Assembly: GCA_016764115.1 (NCBI GenBank)
Contig: JAESSM010000092.1
Location: 1-5,532 of the forward strand
Reading direction: 5' to 3'
DNA: 5,532 nt
Source of the DNA: Bacteroidia bacterium
Lineage (GTDB): Bacteria > Bacteroidota > Bacteroidia > JAESSM01 > NORP286
The position numbers were made by a program, and so were the translations under genes. Positions 1-5,532 of this stretch are shown here, one piece after another (within the stretch, counting starts at the first letter, position 1; each line of letters starts with the position of its first letter). The notes beneath the pieces were generated by a model. The model saw only the letters and a program-made list of their open reading frames with translations. It did not search any database and was not told where the DNA came from.

Positions 1-97
1 TAGTAGTAAGCAATCTCAGGTAGCTCAAGCTGTAAAACCAATCGTGTTAAAAGAATCGCGCACTGCTCCTAAAAAACTGATCTTAAAACAAGAGTGA
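1..97 (+). CDS. FtsL-like cell division protein, C-terminal fragment (5' end outside window)
   Basis: Only one forward frame is open here. It begins with the full codon at base 2 and ends at the TGA at 95-97, giving 31 residues that finish ...APKKLILKQE. The tail is polar and basic, with no membrane segment or recognisable domain in the visible part. The assignment rests mainly on position: in Bacteroidota dcw clusters the gene directly before ftsI is a short FtsL-like single-pass division protein, which helps recruit and activate the FtsW/FtsI septal synthase. Its stop codon overlaps the ftsI GTG start in the 4-nt sequence GTGA (94-97), which suggests translational coupling. The N-terminal cytoplasmic part, membrane helix and coiled coil that would confirm FtsL lie left of the window. 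That a real coding end is present is fairly secure; the identity is inferred from neighbours. Confidence 0.6.
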   Translation, partial: SSKQSQVAQAVKPIVLKESRTAPKKLILKQE

Positions 98-2199
98 ATA
101 TTAAAAACCAAATATTAACACGAGTATATGTAGCATTTTTTATCATTTGTCTGCTTGGACTTTGCGTGATCGTCAAAACAGTGAAAATTCAGCGGTTTGA
201 AGGAGAGCACTGGTTGAGTATGGCTAAGGAGTTGACAACTTCATATAAAAATATTGAGGCCGTAAGAGGAAATATATATGCGGAGAATGGGATGTTGATG
301 GCCACATCACTTCCAATATATGAAGTGCGGATGGACGTAAATTCTAACGCCCTTGACGAGGATGTATTCACAGAGAAGATTGATTCACTTGCTTATTGTT
401 TGTCGAATTTCTTTAACGATAAATCTCCTGGTGAATATTCTAGGGAGCTGATAACCGCAAGAAAAAATGGTGAACGGTATCACTTGATAAGAAAAAAAAT
501 ATCCTATCCACAATTAAAGGTGATGAAAACTTGGCCCTTATTCAGAATGGGAAGGTTTAAGGGTGGATTTATCGTTGAGCAAAAAAATAAAAGGGTGAAG
601 CCATTTAAAGCATTGGCTGCCCGAACAATCGGATACGTTAGAGAAGGTATTCAGCCGGTTGGAATAGAAGGTGCATTTGACGAACATCTCGCAGGTGTTG
701 GTGGAAAGCGATTGATGCAGCGTATATCAGGTGGAATTTGGATGCCAATAAATGATGAGAACGAAATTGATCCACAGGACGGAAAAGACATACTAACTAC
801 CATCAATATCAACTTACAAGATGTGGCGGAGCAAGCCTTGCTTGAACAGTTAGTGAAATATAGGGCAGATCATGGATGTGTAGTGTTAATGGAGGTAAAA
901 ACTGGAGAGATCAAAGCGGTTGCAAATTTAGGTTGTGATAGTATTGGAGGTGGTTTTTATGAAAAATATAATTATGCAATTGGAGAAGCCACTGAACCTG
1001 GTTCAACATTTAAGCTAGCCTCAATTATGGCAGCACTTGAGGATGGATACATCAAGACTTCCGATACTATAGATGTCGAAAAAGGAAGAAAGCAATATTA
1101 TGATAAAGTCCTTAAAGATGATAAAGAAGGAAAGTATGATAAAATAACCATTAAAAAGGCCTTTGAGATTTCTTCAAATGTGGGCTTGTCAAAAATAGTA
1201 AATGAGAATTATGCTAAAAATCCACAGGCATTTATAGATCATTTAAAAAGATTTCATCTGGATCAAAAAACTGGCATCCCAATTGCTGGTGAGGGAGAGC
1301 CTTATATCAGAGATCCTGGTAGTACAAATTGGAGTGGTATTACCTTGCCATGGATGTCAATTGGTTATGAAGTAAAGCTTACTCCGCTTCAAATTTTAAC
1401 ATTTTATAACACAATCGCCAATAATGGAAAAATGGTGAAACCGTTATTGGTAAAGGAGATTCGTTCGCGTGGGGAAGTGATCAAAAGGTTTGAAACTGAA
1501 GTAATTGATGAGGCGATATGCTCTAAAGAAGTTATCGATCAAGTAAAACCTTTATTGGAAGGGGTTGTTGAAAACGGAACAGCTGCAAATCTAAAAACTT
1601 TAAACTATAAAATTGCAGGCAAAACAGGTACTGCAAAAATTGCTGATCAGGTTCATGGATATAAGAAAAATGTAACCTATCAGGCATCCTTTGTGGGGTA
1701 TTTCCCTGCGCAGAATCCTAAATATTCCTGTATTGTGGTTATTAAAGGTCCGTCTAATAGGATATTTTATGGAAACCTGGTTGCTGGTCCTATTTTCAAA
1801 GAAATTGCTGAAAAGGTTTTTGCGATGGATGTAGATATGCATGAATTGATAGTCAACAATGAAGAATCAGATGGTAAGAGGGTTCCATATGCCAAAGCAG
1901 GAAATAAGAGCGATGTAAAATTAGTTTATAACGAGCTAGGTGTACCTATACAAGACTCTAATGAATCCAATTGGATCATCACTAGAAAAACCAGGGACTC
2001 AATTGAGTTTGTGGAGAGGACCATTATACCCAATCTCGTTCCCAATGTCATTGGAATGGGATTGAAGGATGCACTTTATATCCTTGAAAATAGTGGGTTG
2101 ACTGTAGAGGTAAAGGGACACGGGAAAGTTAGGAAGCAATCTCTAATAATTGGTTCTCGCATTACAAAAGGAAATGACATCAAGATCGATTTGAGTTAA
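94..2199 (+). CDS. ftsI: Penicillin-binding protein, FtsI/PBP3-type septal peptidoglycan transpeptidase with C-terminal PASTA domain
   Basis: This is a class B penicillin-binding protein of 701 residues that forms D,D-cross-links in septal peptidoglycan on the outer face of the inner membrane, working with FtsW. A short cytoplasmic N-terminus is followed by one membrane helix (about residues 11-28). The PBP dimerisation/pedestal region starts at RGNIYAENG (58-66) and runs to about 225. The transpeptidase domain (about 235-580) carries all three catalytic motifs: S304-T-F-K307 with the acylated serine, S360-S-N362, and K510-T-G-T513. After a linker, residues about 646-701 form a single PASTA domain (VPNVIGMGLKDALYILENSG). 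The length fits FtsI of Bacteroidota. The start is GTG: an in-frame stop at 70-72 has no start codon between it and base 94, and the first internal Met (residue 43) would lose the membrane helix. There is no Shine-Dalgarno sequence, only A-rich DNA upstream. The gene overlaps the preceding one by 4 nt and abuts murE. Confidence 0.96.
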   Translation: MNIKNQILTRVYVAFFIICLLGLCVIVKTVKIQRFEGEHWLSMAKELTTSYKNIEAVRGNIYAENGMLMATSLPIYEVRMDVNSNALDEDVFTEKIDSLAYCLSNFFNDKSPGEYSRELITARKNGERYHLIRKKISYPQLKVMKTWPLFRMGRFKGGFIVEQKNKRVKPFKALAARTIGYVREGIQPVGIEGAFDEHLAGVGGKRLMQRISGGIWMPINDENEIDPQDGKDILTTININLQDVAEQALLEQLVKYRADHGCVVLMEVKTGEIKAVANLGCDSIGGGFYEKYNYAIGEATEPGSTFKLASIMAALEDGYIKTSDTIDVEKGRKQYYDKVLKDDKEGKYDKITIKKAFEISSNVGLSKIVNENYAKNPQAFIDHLKRFHLDQKTGIPIAGEGEPYIRDPGSTNWSGITLPWMSIGYEVKLTPLQILTFYNTIANNGKMVKPLLVKEIRSRGEVIKRFETEVIDEAICSKEVIDQVKPLLEGVVENGTAANLKTLNYKIAGKTGTAKIADQVHGYKKNVTYQASFVGYFPAQNPKYSCIVVIKGPSNRIFYGNLVAGPIFKEIAEKVFAMDVDMHELIVNNEESDGKRVPYAKAGNKSDVKLVYNELGVPIQDSNESNWIITRKTRDSIEFVERTIIPNLVPNVIGMGLKDALYILENSGLTVEVKGHGKVRKQSLIIGSRITKGNDIKIDLS
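2029..2196 (+). other. PASTA domain encoded at the 3' end of ftsI
   Basis: Residues about 646-701 of FtsI match the PASTA pattern: a VPNVIGM opening, a helix (GLKDALYILENSGL), then a beta strand (VEVKGHGKV), the Q-S...G-S turn and a closing TKGNDIKIDL strand. PASTA domains occur on penicillin-binding proteins and Ser/Thr kinases and are linked to binding of peptidoglycan or muropeptides. There is one copy, ending flush with the protein's C-terminus. A single PASTA is common on Bacteroidota FtsI, and whether this copy binds anything cannot be judged from sequence. Confidence 0.85.
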
Positions 2200-3651
2200 G
2201 TGAAAAAGTTAAAAGACATATTATCAAATATTAAACCTCAAAAAATTATTGGGGAGATTGATATACCGATCAATAGGGTATGTTTTGATTCTCGTGAGGT
2301 AAAGGATAATTGTTTGTTTGTTGCGGTAAAAGGAACACAGGTTGACGGACATGATTTTATAGACAAGGCAATTGAAGGAGGAGCAAATTCTATTGTTTGT
2401 GAATTGTTGCCATCAAGCTTAAATGATAACCTTACTTACTTACAGGTAAAAGATGCCCAACAGATTTTGGGAGTACTAGTGTCTAATTTTCATGACAATC
2501 CTTCAAGCAAATTAAAACTTATAGGAGTAACCGGAACAAATGGTAAGACCACTGTGGTTACATTATTATTTGAACTTTTTAGGAAGCTTGGTTTTAAGGT
2601 TGGGCTCTTGTCAACAGTGAAATATCAGATCAATGACCAGATTTTTGAGTCAACTCATACCACCCCCGATAGCGTGAAGATCAATGAGTTAATGCAAAAA
2701 ATGGTGAAGGAGGGCTGCGAGTATTGTTTTATAGAGGTTAGTTCTCATGCAATTCAACAAAAAAGAATAGCGGGACTTGATTTTAAAGGTGCTGTCTTTA
2801 CCAACATTACACATGATCATTTGGATTATCACAATTCTTTTGATGAATATTTAAATATTAAAAAATCGTTTTTTGATGATCTGAGTTCTGATGCATTTGC
2901 ATTGAGCAATTATGATGACAAAAATGGAGAGGTCATTTTACAAAATACCCAGGCAGGGAAAAAATCATTTAGTACTAAACGAATAACCGATTACAAAGCA
3001 AAAATAATTGAGAATCAATTTGAAGGGTTATTATTAAAAATTGATGATGAGGAAGTGTGGTTTCAATTGATTGGAGACTTCAATGCTTACAATATACTTT
3101 CGGTTTATGCTGTGGCTCGATTACTTGGGACAGATAAGATGGAGACGTTGACAACATTGAGCAGTTTAGGAAATGTCGAAGGTAGATTTGATTTTTTTCG
3201 CGCAGATCAAAATAAAGTTGGGATAGTGGATTATGCCCATACTCCTGATGCTCTAAAAAATGTACTGTTAACAATCAAAGCGATATGTACCAACAACGAG
3301 AATATCATTACTGTAGTTGGCTGTGGAGGTGATAGGGATAGAGCAAAAAGGCCAATTATGGCGGGCATTGCAACGGAGTTAAGCAGTAAAGTAATTCTTA
3401 CTTCAGATAATCCCAGATCAGAAGATCCAAATGACATAATAGATGAAATGAAGCAAGGTGTAGAACATCAGAATGCGGTTCTTTCTATTGTGGATCGGAA
3501 AGAAGCAATTAAAACTGCATGTGCACTGGCTAAAGCTAATGATGTGATTTTAGTGGCTGGTAAAGGGCACGAAAAATATCAAACCATCAATGGCGAAAAA
3601 CAACCCTTTGATGATATGAAAATTTTGAAAGAAACATTAAACATTACTTAA
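2200..3651 (+). CDS. murE: UDP-N-acetylmuramoyl-L-alanyl-D-glutamate--2,6-diaminopimelate ligase (MurE)
   Basis: This cytoplasmic ATP-dependent ligase adds the third stem-peptide residue to UDP-MurNAc-L-Ala-D-Glu. The 483 residues show the three-domain Mur ligase layout: a UDP-binding domain (about 1-95, with DSRE at 30-33), a central ATPase domain (about 105-330) and a C-terminal domain (about 331-483). Visible motifs are the P-loop GTNGKTT (112-118), HTTPD (153-157), EVSSHA (179-184), THDHLDYH (204-211), K221 as the likely carbamylated lysine, DYAHTPD (344-350), GCGGDRDRAKRP (374-385) and GKGHEKYQ (454-461). DNPRSE (403-408), together with G454 and E458, is the meso-diaminopimelate signature; lysine-adding enzymes lack DNPR. 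Meso-DAP peptidoglycan is therefore predicted. The GTG start directly follows the ftsI TAA in the same frame, so no earlier start is possible, and the next in-frame Met (residue 166) lies beyond the P-loop. No Shine-Dalgarno is seen, so translation probably depends on ribosomes finishing ftsI. Confidence 0.97.
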   Translation: MKKLKDILSNIKPQKIIGEIDIPINRVCFDSREVKDNCLFVAVKGTQVDGHDFIDKAIEGGANSIVCELLPSSLNDNLTYLQVKDAQQILGVLVSNFHDNPSSKLKLIGVTGTNGKTTVVTLLFELFRKLGFKVGLLSTVKYQINDQIFESTHTTPDSVKINELMQKMVKEGCEYCFIEVSSHAIQQKRIAGLDFKGAVFTNITHDHLDYHNSFDEYLNIKKSFFDDLSSDAFALSNYDDKNGEVILQNTQAGKKSFSTKRITDYKAKIIENQFEGLLLKIDDEEVWFQLIGDFNAYNILSVYAVARLLGTDKMETLTTLSSLGNVEGRFDFFRADQNKVGIVDYAHTPDALKNVLLTIKAICTNNENIITVVGCGGDRDRAKRPIMAGIATELSSKVILTSDNPRSEDPNDIIDEMKQGVEHQNAVLSIVDRKEAIKTACALAKANDVILVAGKGHEKYQTINGEKQPFDDMKILKETLNIT

Positions 3652-3664
3652 TAACAATTAATAA

Positions 3665-5071
3665 GTGATCTACTATTTATTTCAGTGGTTAGAGAATGAG
3701 TTTCAGTTTCCTGGAGCAAGTGTATTTCAATACATTTCTTTTAGAACAGGTATGGCAGCGATATGCTCGTTAGTGATTTCTTTGTTAATAGGAAAAAAAC
3801 TAATAGACGTTTTAATGTCATTTCAGGTAAAGGAAAGTGTACGGGAGTTAGGATTAGATGGTGAACAGCAAAAAAAAGGAACACCAACTATGGGCGGATT
3901 GATAATCCTTGCAGCGATATTGATTCCGTCATTGTTATTTGCGAAACTCCATAACATTTACATTGTGCTGATTCTGATTAGTACGGTTTGGTTGGGAACA
4001 ATTGGTTTCATTGATGATTACATCAAAGTATTTAAACATAATAAAAAGGGTTTAGCAGGAAAGTTCAAGGTTATCGGTCAGGTAGGATTAGGGTTAATTG
4101 TTGCAACAACCCTTTATTTTCATCCTGATGTGGTGGTGAGGGATCGTGCTCCTGATGAGAAAGTGATTGTTAAAAAAGAAACTCAGAAGAATCAGATCAA
4201 ACTACTGGCAAACAACCAAAATCTCAAAAATGATAACAGGTTAGCACATAAAGATAACTACAAAGGTGTTTTCACAGATGTAAGTGTTGATGAGCATTTT
4301 ACAGATTTCTCCACTGCACCTTATAGTAATAATTTCGACCTATTTTCTATATCGCCTTACAATACTGATACCAATTCTGATTTGGATAAAAGATCAACTA
4401 AGACTACCATACCATTTTTTAAGTTCAATGAATTTGACTATTCAAATTTGATCAGCTGGATGGGTGATGGTTATGAAGCGTGGACGTTTCTAATTTATAT
4501 TCCAATAGTTATTTTCATCATTACAGCTGTTTCAAATGGAGCTAATATTACTGATGGTCTGGATGGTTTGGCAACCGGAACTTCTGCAATAATTGCGGGG
4601 ACAATAGGAATACTGGCATATGTTTCTGGGCACTACTTTTTCTCGAAGTATTTGAACATCATGTTTATACCAAACAGTGGTGAGCTGGTTGTTTTTATTG
4701 GAGCACTTATTGGCGCATGCGTTGGTTTCCTGTGGTATAATTCTTATCCCGCACAAGTTTTCATGGGAGATACAGGAAGTCTAACACTAGGAGGAGTAAT
4801 TGCAGTTCTTGCAATTATGGTAAGAAAAGAATTATTAATTCCGATACTATGTGGTGTGTTTTTGGTAGAAAATCTATCGGTAATCCTTCAAGTAGGATAC
4901 TTTAAGTATACCAGGAAAAAGTTAGGTGTAGGGCGCAGGATTTTTAAAATGGCACCTCTGCATCATCATTATCAATTACTTGGATATAACGAATCAAAAA
5001 TTGTTACACGATTTTGGATTGTAGGTTTAATGTTAGCGGTGTTAACCATACTTACATTAAAACTTCGATAA
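3665..5071 (+). CDS. mraY: Phospho-N-acetylmuramoyl-pentapeptide-transferase (MraY, lipid I synthase) with enlarged loop
   Basis: This integral inner-membrane enzyme transfers phospho-MurNAc-pentapeptide from UDP to undecaprenyl phosphate, making lipid I. Visible motifs are KGTPTMGG (71-78), GFIDDYIK with the Asp pair D117-D118 (114-121), [15 protein letters not shown] (291-305), VFMGDTGSL with the third catalytic Asp D369 (365-373), and the C-terminal [11 protein letters not shown] (430-440). About ten hydrophobic segments are present, near residues 26-45, 77-94, 98-116, 136-152, 272-290, 304-322, 340-358, 373-386, 389-408 and 449-466. At 468 residues it is much longer than the roughly 360 of E. 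coli MraY. The excess sits between the fourth and fifth membrane helices (about 153-270). Part of that is the Bacteroidota-type [13 protein letters not shown] segment (248-259), and the rest is an extra polar stretch. The GTG start follows a TAA at 3662-3664 in frame. The next Met (residue 30) would cut into the first helix. The gap from murE is 13 A/T-rich bases without a Shine-Dalgarno. Confidence 0.97.
   Translation: MIYYLFQWLENEFQFPGASVFQYISFRTGMAAICSLVISLLIGKKLIDVLMSFQVKESVRELGLDGEQQKKGTPTMGGLIILAAILIPSLLFAKLHNIYIVLILISTVWLGTIGFIDDYIKVFKHNKKGLAGKFKVIGQVGLGLIVATTLYFHPDVVVRDRAPDEKVIVKKETQKNQIKLLANNQNLKNDNRLAHKDNYKGVFTDVSVDEHFTDFSTAPYSNNFDLFSISPYNTDTNSDLDKRSTKTTIPFFKFNEFDYSNLISWMGDGYEAWTFLIYIPIVIFIITAVSNGANITDGLDGLATGTSAIIAGTIGILAYVSGHYFFSKYLNIMFIPNSGELVVFIGALIGACVGFLWYNSYPAQVFMGDTGSLTLGGVIAVLAIMVRKELLIPILCGVFLVENLSVILQVGYFKYTRKKLGVGRRIFKMAPLHHHYQLLGYNESKIVTRFWIVGLMLAVLTILTLKLR
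4133..4384 (+). other. Extra hydrophilic loop in MraY between transmembrane helices 4 and 5
   Basis: MraY residues about 157-240 lie between the end of the fourth hydrophobic segment (YFHPD, 151-155) and the conserved TTIPFFK motif (248-253). The first half is rich in Lys, Asn and Gln. The second half is rich in Asp, Ser, Asn and aromatics (F203, F212, F215, Y220, F224, F227, Y232). It has no hydrophobic stretch long enough to cross the membrane. In MraY crystal structures this connection faces the periplasm and holds a short beta-hairpin, so the insert should be periplasmic. Base composition looks like that of the surrounding gene, so nothing suggests a recent foreign insertion. The exact boundaries are approximate because no alignment was run. 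Confidence 0.7.
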
Positions 5072-5080
5072 TGAACGGGA

Positions 5081-5532
5081 ATGGTAAAACTGATAGTACT
5101 TGGAGGAGGAGAAAGCGGAGTCGGAACAGCTGTTCTGGCTAAAAAACAAGGTTATAATGTTTTGGTCTCAGATAGTGGTGAGATCAAGCAATATTATAAA
5201 GACGTTCTTCTAGATCTTGATATTGAGTTTGAAGAAAATCGACATTCTGAAGAGTTGATCTTTACTGCTGATGAGGTGGTGAAAAGCCCGGGAATCCCGG
5301 AAACAGCACCTCTTGTTCAGCAATTAAAAAGTAAAGGGATTCCGATTATTTCAGAGATAGAATTTGCTTGCAGATATACTGATGCAAAACTGATTGGAAT
5401 AACTGGAACTAATGGCAAAACGACTACAACCCTTTTGCTGTATCACATACTAAAGAAAGCAGGGTTGAATGTTGGAATGGCTGGAAATGTTGGAGATAGT
5501 TTAGCAAAGCAAGTTGCGGACAACAATTTTGA
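5081..5532 (+). CDS. murD: UDP-N-acetylmuramoyl-L-alanine--D-glutamate ligase (MurD), N-terminal 150 residues (3' end outside window)
   Basis: This cytoplasmic Mur ligase adds D-glutamate to UDP-MurNAc-L-Ala, the step before MurE. The visible part holds the N-terminal UDP-binding Rossmann-like domain, starting MVKLIVLGGGESGVG with its glycine-rich loop (8-15). Next come the conserved VVKSPGIP (66-73) and SEIEF (91-95). The start of the ATPase domain follows, with P-loop GTNGKTT (109-115) and AGNVG (134-138). MurD is usually about 450 residues, so roughly a third is present and the frame is still open at base 5532. The ATG at 5081 is the only reasonable start, because a TGA lies in the same frame at 5072-5074. 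It lies 9 nt after the mraY stop. There is no Shine-Dalgarno upstream; the GGAGGAGGA at 5101-5109 is inside the gene and encodes the glycine loop. MurD is preferred over MurC or MurF because of the SPGIP and AGNVG motifs and the place after mraY. Confidence 0.95.
   Translation, partial: MVKLIVLGGGESGVGTAVLAKKQGYNVLVSDSGEIKQYYKDVLLDLDIEFEENRHSEELIFTADEVVKSPGIPETAPLVQQLKSKGIPIISEIEFACRYTDAKLIGITGTNGKTTTTLLLYHILKKAGLNVGMAGNVGDSLAKQVADNNF

Noticed and set aside
1..9. TAGTAGTAA, three stop codons in a row at the left edge
   Set aside because: They are in a frame not used there; the open FtsL-like frame reads this stretch as Ser-Ser-Lys. It is most likely coincidence.
1600..1842. Antisense open frame of 80 codons within ftsI; similar ones lie at 189-371, 3080-3274, 3231-3437 and 4532-4756
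   Set aside because: All are opposite strongly conserved coding sequence, have no recognisable protein features, and two of them overlap each other. They are chance open frames.
3652..3664. The 13-base murE-mraY gap as a possible promoter or terminator
   Set aside because: It is too short and holds no inverted repeat or Bacteroidota-type promoter element; co-transcription is simpler.
3870..3877. Run of eight A in mraY (a similar A-run occurs near 491-498 in ftsI), a possible slippage or frameshift site
   Set aside because: The reading frame continues through conserved sequence on both sides (KGTPTMGG in MraY), so no frameshift is present. Such runs are expected in A+T-rich coding DNA.
4271..4306. 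Two FTD-type tripeptides (MraY residues 203-205 and 212-214) as a hint of a small internal duplication in the long loop
   Set aside because: Only three residues match and the flanking bases differ, so this is not enough to support a repeat.
5101..5109. GGAGGAGGA resembling a Shine-Dalgarno sequence
   Set aside because: It lies inside murD and encodes its glycine-rich nucleotide-binding loop. No start codon of a plausible gene follows at a suitable distance.
5071..5142. ATG at 5071 overlapping the mraY stop (TAATGA), opening a 23-codon frame
   Set aside because: It is out of frame with murD, ends at 5140-5142 and encodes a short basic peptide with no family features. The ATG at 5081 gives clear MurD sequence from its second codon, so the earlier ATG is probably a by-product of the tight junction.

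Overview
The window is a stretch of a division and cell wall (dcw) gene cluster, read entirely on the + strand. The order is [ftsL-like 3' end] - ftsI - murE - mraY - [murD 5' part], the usual dcw order (ftsL-ftsI-murE-mraY-murD-ftsW-murG-murC). The A+T-rich DNA points to a member of Bacteroidota, probably a Cytophagales-like lineage. Supporting signs are the lack of recognisable Shine-Dalgarno sequences, an FtsI with one C-terminal PASTA domain, and a MraY with the Bacteroidota-type TTIPFFK...FDY segment before its fifth membrane helix. The lineage call is inferred from these traits and was not tested by a search.

Layout: bases 1-97 hold the last 31 codons of an FtsL-like protein. This overlaps the GTG start of ftsI (94-2199) by 4 nt. 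murE (2200-3651) starts on the base right after the ftsI stop and in the same frame. mraY (3665-5071) follows after 13 nt. murD starts at 5081, 9 nt after the mraY stop, and runs off the right edge after 150 codons. There is no gene-free stretch longer than 13 nt, and I see no promoter, terminator, RNA gene, mobile element, repeat array or CRISPR. The genes look like part of one transcript whose promoter lies outside the window.

Function: MurD and MurE add D-Glu and meso-diaminopimelate to the UDP-MurNAc peptide in the cytoplasm. MraY transfers phospho-MurNAc-pentapeptide to undecaprenyl phosphate, making lipid I at the inner membrane. FtsI cross-links the finished strands at the septum, and FtsL belongs to the divisome complex that activates the septal synthase. 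All catalytic motifs I looked for are intact.

I found no novel system. The points most worth a second look are an unusually long hydrophilic loop in MraY (about residues 157-240) and three consecutive GTG starts packed tightly against upstream stop codons.
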